Assembly: GCA_040388605.1 (NCBI GenBank)
Contig: JAZKBN010000085.1
Location: 1-35,505, forward strand
Reading direction: 5' to 3'
Source: JAZKBN01 sp040388605
GTDB lineage: Bacteria > Bacteroidota > Bacteroidia > Cytophagales > Flexibacteraceae
DNA: 35,505 nt
Shown: positions 24,306 through 32,716 of the stretch, in pieces
How the letters are laid out: every line of letters starts with the position of its first letter
Numbering within the stretch: position 1 is the first letter of the stretch
The notes under the pieces: generated by a model
Database searches by the model: none
What the model saw: only the letters and a program-made list of their open reading frames with translations
Told to the model about the DNA's origin: nothing
Made by a program: the position numbers and the translations under genes

Positions 24306-25250
24306 TTATTTCAATGTTTTAATGTCGAAGCTTTCAGCGCTGAAATGCCATTTGAGGGTTTCGGCATAAACTTTCTTTTGCTCTTTGCTTTCATCCGAGT
24401 TTCCGAAGGAAAACCTGATGTACCAAAGCAGCAGGTAAATGGTTGCACGCAGGCGATATGCAAAGTAGCTTAAACCGCTGTAATGTTTTTTCAGAAAAAG
24501 ATAGAAACTCTTGTAATTCTGAATGAACATGGCTGCTCTTTTCTGCCTTGAGCTGCTTTTGCCCAAATGAATTATTTCGATGTCGGGCAGAAAAACCGAA
24601 CGGTAACCTGCTTTACGAACACGCAAAAAATAATCCATTTCTTCGGCGTAAATGAAGAAGTTTTCATCAAGTACGCCAACTTTATCCATTAACTCCTTGG
24701 AAAACAGCATCACAGCGCCGTATGCCCAATCTATTTCGCGTTCGGTGCTGTGGTCCCAGTAAGAAGTAAAGCCTTTTGGCTCTATGTTCATTTTGGCAAG
24801 GATTCCCGAAATGAACCTGTTTTCTATAAATGAGCCCCAGAAACTGTAAAACGAGTTAACCGATTTTTGCAATGTAAGGTCATCGTTCAAAAGCTTGCAT
24901 GTAATAACGCCAATTTTATCGTTTTTATGAACTTCGGCATAGTCAATCATTTTGTCTATGGCGCCGTCGAGCACAATGGTATCGGGGTTTAGCAGCAAAA
25001 TGTATTTGCCGGTTGCAAGGTTCATGGCCTGCACATTTCCTCCGGCAAAGCCTTTGTTATCGGGATTGGCAATCAGGTGCACCTGCGGAAATTCCTCGGC
25101 CACCATATCGGCGCTTTTGTCAGGCGAGTTATTATCTACCACCCAAACTTCTGCTTTGTATTTGCGTGTTTGCTCATACACCGAGTGCAGGCAGGCGCGC
25201 AGCAGGGCCTTGGTATTCCAGCTTACTATAATTACGGAAACGTCAGTCAT
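24306..25250 (-). CDS. Glycosyltransferase family 2 (rhamnosyltransferase-like)
   Basis: 314 residues. The N-terminal GT-A core reads VSVIIVSWNTKALLRACLHS, EVWVVDNNSPDKSADMV, NKGFAGGNVQAMN and YILLLNPDTIVLDG, with the NPDT motif (88-91) in the DxD place. DWAYGAVMLFSKELMDKVG and FFIYAEEMDYFLRVRKAGYR are the classic WbbL/rhamnosyltransferase signatures. A C-terminal segment (about 245-275) is hydrophobic and probably membrane-associated. The donor is likely a dTDP-deoxysugar but this is inference, since no rml genes lie in the window. It begins 24 bp after the 45-residue membrane protein gene. Confidence 0.9.
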   Translation of the reverse strand: MTDVSVIIVSWNTKALLRACLHSVYEQTRKYKAEVWVVDNNSPDKSADMVAEEFPQVHLIANPDNKGFAGGNVQAMNLATGKYILLLNPDTIVLDGAIDKMIDYAEVHKNDKIGVITCKLLNDDLTLQKSVNSFYSFWGSFIENRFISGILAKMNIEPKGFTSYWDHSTEREIDWAYGAVMLFSKELMDKVGVLDENFFIYAEEMDYFLRVRKAGYRSVFLPDIEIIHLGKSSSRQKRAAMFIQNYKSFYLFLKKHYSGLSYFAYRLRATIYLLLWYIRFSFGNSDESKEQKKVYAETLKWHFSAESFDIKTLK

Positions 25251-25274
25251 GAATGGGCCGGGTTAAGGGCGTTT

Positions 25275-25412
25275 TCAAAAGAATATAATTTTAATAAATA
25301 CGCCGAAGCAGGTCGCAAAGCAGAGGGCCAATACTATTTTTTCAATAAAGGCATCCTTCAGGTCCAGGGGTTCGTCGTCGTCGTCTTTAATTTTGGAGTT
25401 CTCAGTACTCAT
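25275..25412 (-). CDS. 45-residue single-TM protein in the exopolysaccharide operon
   Basis: A short frame with an acidic N-terminus (MSTENSKIKDDDDEPLDLKD) and one C-terminal helix (IVLALCFATCFGVFIKIIFF) with a Cys-x3-Cys spacing inside it. Topology is probably N-in. It is in line with the operon: 70 bp after the acetyltransferase stop and 24 bp before the GT2 start. I know no family name; similar tiny membrane proteins occur in polysaccharide loci but I cannot assign one. It is below the length cut-off used by many gene finders. Confidence 0.65.
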   Translation of the reverse strand: MSTENSKIKDDDDEPLDLKDAFIEKIVLALCFATCFGVFIKIIFF

Positions 25413-25482
25413 TGCCGGTTGATTTATTGAATAGCGTAATTATGTACGGGCAAAAAGGGCAGGGTGGTTTGAGCATTAGAGC

Positions 25483-26097
25483 TTAAACCCGATCCCATTC
25501 CCCGGTTTTGTCATTATATTTTTTAAGCACTTTAGCAGGGTTACCTGCCACTACAGAATAAGGAGGCACATTTTTAGTAACCACGCTGCCTGCAGCCACA
25601 ACGCTGTGCTTACCTACGGTAACACCGGCTGTAATTACGGCGTTTGCGCCTATCCATGCTTCGTCTTCAATGGTAACCTGTGCCTTTGTTACGGGTTGCA
25701 GGCTTATGGGCAGGCTAATATCGGCATAGCTGTGGTTGAGGCCGCTTATTACTATGTGCTGCGCCAGCATCACATCATGCCCTATATGCACTGGGCCAAT
25801 GAGCACGCTGCTGATGCCTATGCGGGTACGGTCGCCAATGAATACATCTCCTACGCCGTTGTTTACGGTGCAATAGTCTTCAATGGTGCTGTCTTCGCCT
25901 ATATGGAACTTATTGAAAGGCAATAAATCCATACGGCTGACGGGGCGTATAACCGAGCGTTTGCCGAAGCTGAAAAGGAATGGATTAACAAACCAGCGCA
26001 CCCAATTTCGTGGCCTTGCCTGGTTGCGCGGCATCAGCAGACGCAGGGTAAGCTCCTTTAATTTCGGGTTGCTTTTAAGCTTCTCTTTCAGGCTCAT
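25483..26097 (-). CDS. Hexapeptide-repeat (LbetaH) O-acetyltransferase, WcaF/maltose-acetyltransferase-like
   Basis: 204 residues. After an N-terminal extension (about 1-70, LLMPRNQARPRNWVRWFVNPFL) comes a left-handed beta-helix with hexad spacing: IGEDSTIEDYCTVNNGVG, VFIGDRTRIGISSVLIG, HIGHDVMLAQHIVISG. The catalytic His is likely the one in GLNHSYAD. The end reads AGSVVTKNVPPYSVVAGNPA, the acetyl-CoA-binding signature of the family. It should acetylate a sugar of the repeat unit, or a sugar-nucleotide precursor, in the cytoplasm. Confidence 0.9.
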   Translation of the reverse strand: MSLKEKLKSNPKLKELTLRLLMPRNQARPRNWVRWFVNPFLFSFGKRSVIRPVSRMDLLPFNKFHIGEDSTIEDYCTVNNGVGDVFIGDRTRIGISSVLIGPVHIGHDVMLAQHIVISGLNHSYADISLPISLQPVTKAQVTIEDEAWIGANAVITAGVTVGKHSVVAAGSVVTKNVPPYSVVAGNPAKVLKKYNDKTGEWDRV

Positions 26098-26197
26098 GGT
26101 TTGATTTTAAAGCTGTAAATGCCTAAGGAAATTATTGCGTTCCGCATTTATTATTTCCGGGTTGAAATAAATTAAACCGCATAATTTCTGAACCGGA

Positions 26198-27421
26198 CTA
26201 CTCTGTTTCAACCTTTTGAATGGTTTTGTAAATTTCGGCGGTATTATTTTCCCATGTATGGCTGCCTGCAAAATTTATGCGGGCTAATGCTTTTTGGCTG
26301 TTGTTTTCGGTCAATGCGCGTGAAATTTCAGTAACGTAGCTTTCTTTATCGGTAGCCAGGTAGCAATGCTCAGCGAAAACCTCCATTGCCTTTGTTTTGG
26401 TTGCTACCACCGGCTTGCCCATTGCCAGGTATTCATCTACCTTCCTTGGGTAATTACCTATGGTTACCTCGTTCAAAATCTGCGGGTTAATGCAAACATC
26501 GAAACTGTTGATATATGCGGGTAATTCAGTACCGTCTTTCCTGCCGGTGAAATGCACGTTCGTCATTTTATGAAGGTCGCTGTTGGCAAAAGCAGGGTCT
26601 TCCGGGCCAACCAATACAAGCTGCCAATCGGGCTTATTTGCTGCAATGTATTCCAATACCAACCTGTCGAGCCTGAGGCTGAGAATGGCGCCCACATAGC
26701 CTATTATGGGTTTGGCGGGGTTCCCGGTTAGAGCGGCAATATCTGAAGGCGGCGGACCTGTAATTTTTGCGCTGTCGAACATTTCCAAATCGCAGCCCTG
26801 CCCAACGTAATAGCTGTGCGGGTTATATTGACGGGCGTACTCGGCTAGGTAAGTGCTGTTGGCAACCACCGCATCAGACTTGGCTATGAGTTTTGGCTCA
26901 AGGCGTTCGCCATGCCTGCGCCAGTAATTAACTGCCAGCAGGTAATCGCGGCTGTAGTACAGGCTTACCGCCGGTTTCAGGAGCTCTTTTAAATGAAAGC
27001 TGCGGAAAATATCGTTGTCGTTGAACAGGATTACGTCTTTAAACCCAAGTTCTTTTATACCCTTTGCAATGGCATTGGCATACCTGCGGTTATTAATTTT
27101 ATTCAGGCTGTCGAAAATGAAGGGGCTGCTTATCCAGTTTATAGATTCCAGCATGCAATCAGGCAGCAGGTTCCAAAGGCTGTCGCCAACCTTGGTGAGG
27201 GAAGGCTCTTTGCCCTGCAAAACCCTGCTCATGCGCTGTATGCTCGGGTTGTTTTTGCTTTTATAAGCGGTTATCCTGTCGAGGGGCGGTGTTACGAACA
27301 TAACCCGGTTATGCCGGGCCATTTCCATGGCGAGATTCTTGGCATTGCTGCCAATTTCAACATCCCAGGCTTGCAGGCCTACAAAAACGATGTCCCTGTT
27401 TTTAAGCAGTGGAGCTGCCAT
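26198..27421 (-). CDS. Glycosyltransferase family 4-like (GT-B fold)
   Basis: 407 residues from the ATG at 27421; a TTG two codons upstream is also in frame. N-terminal domain: DIVFVGLQAWDVEIGSNAK and SLYYSRDYLLAVNYWRRHGE. C-terminal domain: PIIGYVGAILSLRLDRLVLE, WQLVLVGPEDPAF, NVHFTGRKDGTELPAYINSF and YPRKVDEYLAMGKPVVAT, typical of retaining GT-B enzymes of the GT4/GT1 Pfam group. The Glu of the KVDEYLAMGKPVV element takes the place of the usual nucleotide-ribose-binding Glu. It overlaps the Wzx gene by 20 bp, so translation is coupled. Donor and acceptor are unknown. Confidence 0.87.
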   Translation of the reverse strand: MAAPLLKNRDIVFVGLQAWDVEIGSNAKNLAMEMARHNRVMFVTPPLDRITAYKSKNNPSIQRMSRVLQGKEPSLTKVGDSLWNLLPDCMLESINWISSPFIFDSLNKINNRRYANAIAKGIKELGFKDVILFNDNDIFRSFHLKELLKPAVSLYYSRDYLLAVNYWRRHGERLEPKLIAKSDAVVANSTYLAEYARQYNPHSYYVGQGCDLEMFDSAKITGPPPSDIAALTGNPAKPIIGYVGAILSLRLDRLVLEYIAANKPDWQLVLVGPEDPAFANSDLHKMTNVHFTGRKDGTELPAYINSFDVCINPQILNEVTIGNYPRKVDEYLAMGKPVVATKTKAMEVFAEHCYLATDKESYVTEISRALTENNSQKALARINFAGSHTWENNTAEIYKTIQKVETE

Positions 27422-28790
27422 TGTCAATTATTTCAGTTGATACGGGAGTGGGTTTGTTAAAGCCCAGCCTGCGGGTTACGAACCTGAAAAGTTCAGGATA
27501 AGATTTTATCATGTGTCTCAGTACTTCCCGATATTGGATTCCGGTTTCCTTTCTTAGAATGTAACCGGCAATAACAAGGGCAATAGACATGCTTGTTAAG
27601 GTACCGTAAGCGGCTCCCTCAAGCCCGAAGTGCCTGATAAACACATAATTGCAGCCTGTATTGAGAATTGTGATACACAACACGAAATAGAAATTCATGT
27701 GCGGCTTACCTAAAGAGTCCATAATAGTGCCGAATTGCCGGGTAAAGGGCGAAATAAGGCTGTAAAGTATGGTGAGCCTAAGCAGATGAACGGCATTCTC
27801 ATAATCTTTACCTGCAATCAGGTAAATTACGAAATCAGGAAAAAGCTGCACAAAAATTACGGCAGGTATTATAAGGGCCAGCGTAACGCCTACCGAGCGT
27901 TCATACAAATACTTCAGCGCAGATGTGCCTTCAGTTGCCATTCTTGAAACGCTTTGCGGGAAAACAACCTGCGCCATGGTGCTTATGGGCACATCTATCA
28001 GGTTTTGAATCCTGAAAGATGTATTGTATTCTGCTACCATTTGCTTGGTTTTCATACTGCCAAGCAGCATCTGGTCTATATTGCCCGAAATCATGCCGCT
28101 TACATTGGTGGCAAAAGTGAACTTGCCGTAATTGAAAAGCTTCTTTACCCAATCCCAGTCTATGCCCGGGGCCAGTTTCAGGAACTTGCGCACAAAGAAC
28201 CAGGATGCCGCCGAAGCTGCTATAGAGCTGAGCAGCATGCCGAAAGAAAGCCTGTGCAGGCTCACATGATGATCAAAATACACGTAAAGAATAGACCCGA
28301 AAAACAAGGCCTGCCTGATAAACCAGCTCCAAAAAATGCCCTTGAAATCAAGATTAGCCTGTTGAATAAAGTTAAACTGCGAAAATGGTATGAGCGAAAT
28401 GGTGGTGAGCGTGTACAGCCAGAACATTTCTTTCAGCACGGGTGCATCCCATTTATATGCTAAAACCGGTCCCAAAATTAGCAGCACCACTACCGATACT
28501 CCTGTGAGTATAATATTAAGTACAATGCTTGCTTTAAGAATTACAGGGTATTCTTCGGGCGTAGCGGCAGCGGCAAATTTTATTTGTGCATTCTGAATCA
28601 GGCCGTTACGTGCTACTTCTATAAGCGCAGTAACACTTATAAACAGGGCCCAAACGCCAAAGCTTGGCTTATCTAAGCAACGTACAAGAAAATAGAATCC
28701 GGCAAAACCAAAAAGTGATGTGCTTAAGCGTTGCCCGAATGTATATATGCCTGAGTTGAGCCAGTAGCTGTTTTTTTGCGATTTTGTCAT
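27402..28790 (-). CDS. Wzx-type polysaccharide flippase (MOP superfamily)
   Basis: 462 residues from the ATG at 28790; the frame also runs to a TTG at 28835, but the ATG form starts MTKSQKNSYWLNSGIYTFGQ, the normal Wzx beginning. About 12-14 hydrophobic helices. Features shared with RfbX/MurJ-like proteins are LSTSLFGFAGFYFLVRCLD (helix 1), TNVSGMISGNIDQMLLGSMK (helix 7) and PISTMAQVVFPQSVSRMA. It should flip the lipid-linked repeat unit from the cytoplasmic to the periplasmic face, before Wzy polymerises it. Confidence 0.9.
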   Translation of the reverse strand: MTKSQKNSYWLNSGIYTFGQRLSTSLFGFAGFYFLVRCLDKPSFGVWALFISVTALIEVARNGLIQNAQIKFAAAATPEEYPVILKASIVLNIILTGVSVVVLLILGPVLAYKWDAPVLKEMFWLYTLTTISLIPFSQFNFIQQANLDFKGIFWSWFIRQALFFGSILYVYFDHHVSLHRLSFGMLLSSIAASAASWFFVRKFLKLAPGIDWDWVKKLFNYGKFTFATNVSGMISGNIDQMLLGSMKTKQMVAEYNTSFRIQNLIDVPISTMAQVVFPQSVSRMATEGTSALKYLYERSVGVTLALIIPAVIFVQLFPDFVIYLIAGKDYENAVHLLRLTILYSLISPFTRQFGTIMDSLGKPHMNFYFVLCITILNTGCNYVFIRHFGLEGAAYGTLTSMSIALVIAGYILRKETGIQYREVLRHMIKSYPELFRFVTRRLGFNKPTPVSTEIIDNGSSTA

Positions 28791-28889
28791 CTGGTGCCTT
28801 ACAGTACGCGGCAATATAAGCAGAATTTTATGCAAAGCCTGCCGGCCGCCTGTACTCTGTAAGTATTAAAATTCAGGTAATTGATTTGT

Positions 28890-30062
28890 TTATCCCTTTA
28901 ATATTTCAGAATAAACCGCCGCATTCTCGCGTACTACCCTCGATATATCGAATTTTTCTTTAATCGTAATTCTTGCTTCGGCTGCAAGCCTTTGCCTCAG
29001 CCCGGCATCATTGCAGAGCCGAACCAGTTTTTCGCCCAAATCTTCGGCATTGCCGAGTTTAAAGGTAAGCCCGTCTTTTTCGTTGGTTAAAAGTTCCTGG
29101 TTGCTGTCTATATCGCTGCAAAGGCAGGCACGCTGCATGGCCATGGCCTCCATTAATGCCAAAGAGAGCACCTCCCAAAGCGATGGCAAAACAAACACAT
29201 CGGCCAGGTTCATATAGCCGGCTATGTTATTGGTAAAGGGTGCAAAAATAACCCTGTCTTCCAGGTTCAGGGCTTTGGTAAGGGCTTTAACTTCGGCTTC
29301 AAGCTCGCCGCCGCCTACATAGAGCATTTTGGCATTGGGCACCTGCTTAGCCGCATGCGCAAATCCTTTGAGCATAGTAAGCGGATCTTTTTGCAGCGTA
29401 ATGCGCGCCAAAGATAATATGACCAATTCGCCCGGCTTAATGCCAAGGCTTTGCTTCAGGGCTTCATCGGGCTCGCCGGGCTTAAAGTTATTGTAAACTA
29501 TGCCGTTGCGCACAATGCGGTAATTCCCGAAAACGCCGTATTTCTTCCCTTCAATTTCATTGGCATAGCTTCCGCAGGCTGTGATTTTAGCCATTTTAGC
29601 GAGCAGCCTTTCAGTCATTATCCTGAAAGAATTGCCCATGGAAGTTTCATGCGCATGAAAACTCCAGCCGTGAACGGTGTACAAAGCCGGTATGCCCAGC
29701 ATTTTAGCCGGGAAGATGGTATTTGAGCCGGCACGGGTACCATGAATATGCAGCAGGTCTGGCTTAAGCCTTTTCATGAGGGCATACACCTTTGGCCATA
29801 CCCTTGCATCGAAGGGCGTTTCGGTATAGATAACATGGGTATCTATGCCTTTTTTTCGCAGGCCTTCGGTCATATTGCCTTCGGTAAAGCTCAGCACCGA
29901 GCTTTCGTAAATCTCAGGGTCCAGGCCGTTTACAAGGTTAAAAAGGTATGTTTCCCCACCCCCGAAAGAGCCCTGCCTGATGGTATGCAAAACCCTGATA
30001 CGCTTCTTATTGCTGTTAGGCTGCAATCCTGATTTCGGGCTTTGGGATTCCTGGTTCTGCAT
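28890..30062 (-). CDS. Glycosyltransferase family 4
   Basis: 390 residues. The N-terminal domain has IRVLHTIRQGSFGGGETYLF and then LLHIHGTRAGSNTIFPAKML. The C-terminal domain has ILSLARITLQKDPLTMLKGF, AKMLYVGGGELEAEVKAL, VIFAPFTNNIAGYMNLADVF and PSLWEVLSLALMEAMAM, where Glu-x7-Glu (EX7E) is intact. These features place it firmly in GT4. It should add a sugar to the lipid-linked repeat unit on the inner face of the membrane. It lies 16 bp downstream of the processive-type GT2 gene, in the same operon. Confidence 0.92.
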   Translation of the reverse strand: MQNQESQSPKSGLQPNSNKKRIRVLHTIRQGSFGGGETYLFNLVNGLDPEIYESSVLSFTEGNMTEGLRKKGIDTHVIYTETPFDARVWPKVYALMKRLKPDLLHIHGTRAGSNTIFPAKMLGIPALYTVHGWSFHAHETSMGNSFRIMTERLLAKMAKITACGSYANEIEGKKYGVFGNYRIVRNGIVYNNFKPGEPDEALKQSLGIKPGELVILSLARITLQKDPLTMLKGFAHAAKQVPNAKMLYVGGGELEAEVKALTKALNLEDRVIFAPFTNNIAGYMNLADVFVLPSLWEVLSLALMEAMAMQRACLCSDIDSNQELLTNEKDGLTFKLGNAEDLGEKLVRLCNDAGLRQRLAAEARITIKEKFDISRVVRENAAVYSEILKG

Positions 30063-30078
30063 TATGGGGCTATATTTA

Positions 30079-31374
30079 TTAATTGCGTTTTAAGCCGTCT
30101 CTGCGGCGGCTGTGCGTGGTGCTGAGCATTACCTCATTCACGTTCAGGTAAGCTTTATGGGTGGTAGCCATAAAATCTTTATCCGATTTTTTGATTTGCA
30201 GCAGGGCCAGAAACTGGTTGAAGACAAACTTAGGTATAAATACCAATGCCTGCATCACTTTGGCGGGGGTATGGTTCAGCTTAAGGCTCAGTACGAAATT
30301 GAAGGAATAAAAGAACAGGCCTGATGCAATTATATAAGCCCCCGGCACCCTTGCTGGCGACAAAAAGAAGCCGGGCTCCCCTAAAATGCCCTGTATTATG
30401 CTCACCAAAATAGCAAAGCCTGCTACGCCGATGGCCCCAACCACAATCATAAACATTGGCGGGTAAATATTCAGCAAACCGAACCAAAAGCGATTCAGGC
30501 TGAATGCGCTTATGCCGCCTGTCAGGGTTTTAAGTCCGTGCCCGGTATGGCTGAACCAGGCATTCAGCCAGCGGGTTCTCTGCCTGGCCACCTCGGCCCC
30601 GCCCGATACTTTTTCATCGAAAACGATGGCATCAGGGGCATAAGCAATGGTTACATTATTATCTACCAGGAAAATCTGGAGAATCTTGTCTTCGGCCGGG
30701 ATCACACGGTCTACGCCGTCTTTTTGCAGGTGGGCAATGTATTGGTTAAAAAGGCCTGTTTCTATGCCCATGGCAGAGCCGCTGATGGTGGCGCTGCTTC
30801 CCAGCCTGAACGGAACCTCACGAACGGCATAGTTGTAATAATATTCGCCTATGGCATCCATGCAGGCGTAAACTGTGTCGAGGTTTTTAGCCACGCGCTG
30901 GCCTTGCACAGCTTTGTAACCGGCTTTGAACCAATCGTTTATTTCCGAAAGGAAATAAGGGTGGGCAAGGGTATCGGGGTCGAATACAACAATGGCTTCG
31001 TGCCTGCGGGTAAATGCGTTTATACCTGCTATAAGTGATTTTACCTTGCTGCCCAGCTTTTTTTCAGGCCTTATGATTGTGAGGTTCGGGTGCGCTTCCA
31101 GTAAAAAATCAGGACAGTCATCGGCCACAAGGTAGATGCTGTATTTTTTATAGCGCTGTTGCTGTAAAGAGGCTATCAGGCCTCTGGCGATGTCAATATT
31201 CTTGTAGGCGGTAATAATGCAGGCAAAATCTGTTTGCTCTTTGGCAAATGCAGCAGTCTTTTTCCTCTTGAGCATGGAAAGCAGCAGCCCGAAAAAGTGG
31301 AAGCCGAGCACAACGGCTACCGGTATAGCGAGCCATGCGAGCACGGAGGTCAGGCTGTGTAAGAGGCTGTTCAT
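30079..31374 (-). CDS. Membrane-bound glycosyltransferase family 2 (BcsA/HAS-like layout)
   Basis: 431 residues. An N-terminal TM (about 12-33) precedes a GT-A domain with FACIITAYKNIDIARGLIAS, YLVADDCPD (Asp85/86), VVFDPDTLAHPYF (Asp132-x-Asp134), PAEDKILQIF (Glu228-Asp229) and RQRTRWLNAW (Q/RxxRW, 265-269). D, DxD, ED and QxxRW are the four landmarks of processive GT2 enzymes. Three or four C-terminal TM helices follow (about 285-390), as in hyaluronan or cellulose synthases. It may extend a chain or only transfer one residue; in a Wzx/Wzy locus the second is more likely. It starts 22 bp after the sugar-phosphate transferase stop. Confidence 0.88.
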   Translation of the reverse strand: MNSLLHSLTSVLAWLAIPVAVVLGFHFFGLLLSMLKRKKTAAFAKEQTDFACIITAYKNIDIARGLIASLQQQRYKKYSIYLVADDCPDFLLEAHPNLTIIRPEKKLGSKVKSLIAGINAFTRRHEAIVVFDPDTLAHPYFLSEINDWFKAGYKAVQGQRVAKNLDTVYACMDAIGEYYYNYAVREVPFRLGSSATISGSAMGIETGLFNQYIAHLQKDGVDRVIPAEDKILQIFLVDNNVTIAYAPDAIVFDEKVSGGAEVARQRTRWLNAWFSHTGHGLKTLTGGISAFSLNRFWFGLLNIYPPMFMIVVGAIGVAGFAILVSIIQGILGEPGFFLSPARVPGAYIIASGLFFYSFNFVLSLKLNHTPAKVMQALVFIPKFVFNQFLALLQIKKSDKDFMATTHKAYLNVNEVMLSTTHSRRRDGLKRN

Positions 31375-31396
31375 GTATTGGAAATTATTCCGGCAA

Positions 31397-32320
31397 CTAT
31401 ACGGTTTCGCTTTGCAGCAGGGCCGGGAAGGTACGCAGTATAATTTTCATGTCCATAGTGAAGCCGTAATTGTCGGCGTATTCGTTATCAAGCGCTATAC
31501 GCTCTTCTTCCGACATGTCGCCCTTGCCGCGTTTGCTCACCTGCCACAGCCCGGTTAAGCCTGCCGGGGCTAAAAATCTTTTGGTATAGCGGTCGGTAGT
31601 CAGCTTTTCTGCCTCGTACAGGGGCAGGGGGCGGTTGCCTACCAGGCTCATATCGCCAATCAGAATATTAATTAGCTGCGGAAGCTCATCTACGCTGCTG
31701 TTTCTCAGGAACTTGCCAAGGCGTGTGATACGTGGGTCGTTTTTGAATTTCACGAAAGCGGCCTGTGTCTTTTTCTGTTTCAGGTACAGGTTTTCGCAAA
31801 CAAATTCACCTGTGTTATCAAAGAGCTGAACACCGTCGCAGGTTTTCTTCAGGCGAATACATTCTTCACACAATTTAGATTTGCTGTTATCTTCAGCTTC
31901 AGCGGTTTCGGCGCCTTTATACATATTCAGGTGGCTCATTTCCTTAATCTTATTTTCGGCCCCAACCACCATGGTGCGGAATTTATAAAGGTCGAAAACA
32001 CGGTAGCCGGCACCAACACGCTTGCTCAGGAAAAATACCGGGCCTTTGCTTTCCAACTTCAGGAGTATGGCCACTACAATAAACACCGGCGAAAGCAGCA
32101 GAAGGGCCGATCCGGATATTAGAATATCCATTGCCCGTTTGTAAAAAGGGGCTTGTACTCTTGAAAAATTTAGTTCCTGCGTTTCGTGGCCGCGCAGGTC
32201 TTCGGCCTTACGCCTTATGTCCTCTTCGTATTCCCGCGCCGATTTAACGTACACATTTTTGCCGTCAACAATTTCAGACTCGGTTTCAAGATTGAACAGG
32301 CTTTTGCCGCTTTTATCCAT
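31397..32320 (-). CDS. Initiating undecaprenyl-phosphate sugar-phosphate transferase with a Cys-rich insertion
   Basis: 307 residues of the bacterial sugar transferase (WbaP/WcaJ C-terminal) family. The order is: a charged N-terminal extension (1-57), membrane re-entrant helix FYKRAMDILISGSALLLLSP (59-78), VGAGYRVFDLYKFRTMV, an insertion of about 70 residues (121-192), then DPRITRLGKFLRNSSVDELP, IGDMSLVGNRPLPLYEAE and GLTGLWQVSKRGKGDMSEEE. The insertion contains Cys151, Cys154, Cys161 and Cys175 (CX2C-X6-C-X13-C), which looks able to bind a metal. Similar inserts exist in other Bacteroidota members as I recall. The enzyme puts the first sugar-1-phosphate on undecaprenyl phosphate. Confidence 0.92.
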   Translation of the reverse strand: MDKSGKSLFNLETESEIVDGKNVYVKSAREYEEDIRRKAEDLRGHETQELNFSRVQAPFYKRAMDILISGSALLLLSPVFIVVAILLKLESKGPVFFLSKRVGAGYRVFDLYKFRTMVVGAENKIKEMSHLNMYKGAETAEAEDNSKSKLCEECIRLKKTCDGVQLFDNTGEFVCENLYLKQKKTQAAFVKFKNDPRITRLGKFLRNSSVDELPQLINILIGDMSLVGNRPLPLYEAEKLTTDRYTKRFLAPAGLTGLWQVSKRGKGDMSEEERIALDNEYADNYGFTMDMKIILRTFPALLQSETV

Positions 32321-32329
32321 TGCTTAATA

Positions 32330-32716
32330 TTATTTCGGCAGCCTTCCGGTTCTGCGCAGAATGTTATTCAGCCTTACCAAAATTTCTTCGGGGTTAAATG
32401 GCTTAACAACATAGTCGTCGGCGCCAATTTTAAGGCAGGTTATTTTATCGGAGCTTTTTTCGCTTCCGCTAAGTGTTATAAACGGAATATCTTCAAGCCT
32501 GGCGGTGGCGCGAACACGTTTTATAAATTCGAAGCCATCCATCAGGGGCATATTCAGGTCTGCAATAATAGCATCGGGGTCGTTGCCTTCTTCCAGCCAA
32601 ACCATTGCCTCCAATCCGTTGTCTTTAGTGATAACTGTGAAGTATTTCTCAAGGTAAAATCCCAGAAACTTCCGCACCGCAAGTTCATCTTCAACAATAA
32701 GGACTGTTTTTTTCAT
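32330..32716 (-). CDS. Single-domain response regulator (CheY-like receiver)
   Basis: 128 residues, only a receiver domain. Acidic pocket Glu9-Asp10 (LIVEDE), phosphorylation site Asp53 (IIADLNMPLMDGFEF), Thr81/Ser83 (FITLSGSEK) and Lys105 (DDYVVKPFNPEE) are all in place, so it should be phosphorylated normally. There is no output domain and no histidine kinase nearby. It stands first in the exopolysaccharide operon, 9 bp ahead of the initiating transferase gene, so it probably controls polysaccharide synthesis or export by protein contact. Confidence 0.92.
   Translation of the reverse strand: MKKTVLIVEDELAVRKFLGFYLEKYFTVITKDNGLEAMVWLEEGNDPDAIIADLNMPLMDGFEFIKRVRATARLEDIPFITLSGSEKSSDKITCLKIGADDYVVKPFNPEEILVRLNNILRRTGRLPK

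Noticed and set aside
18489..32716. Defence or phage-related system
   Set aside because: All genes fit polysaccharide assembly; no nuclease, reverse transcriptase, toxin or phage gene is seen.
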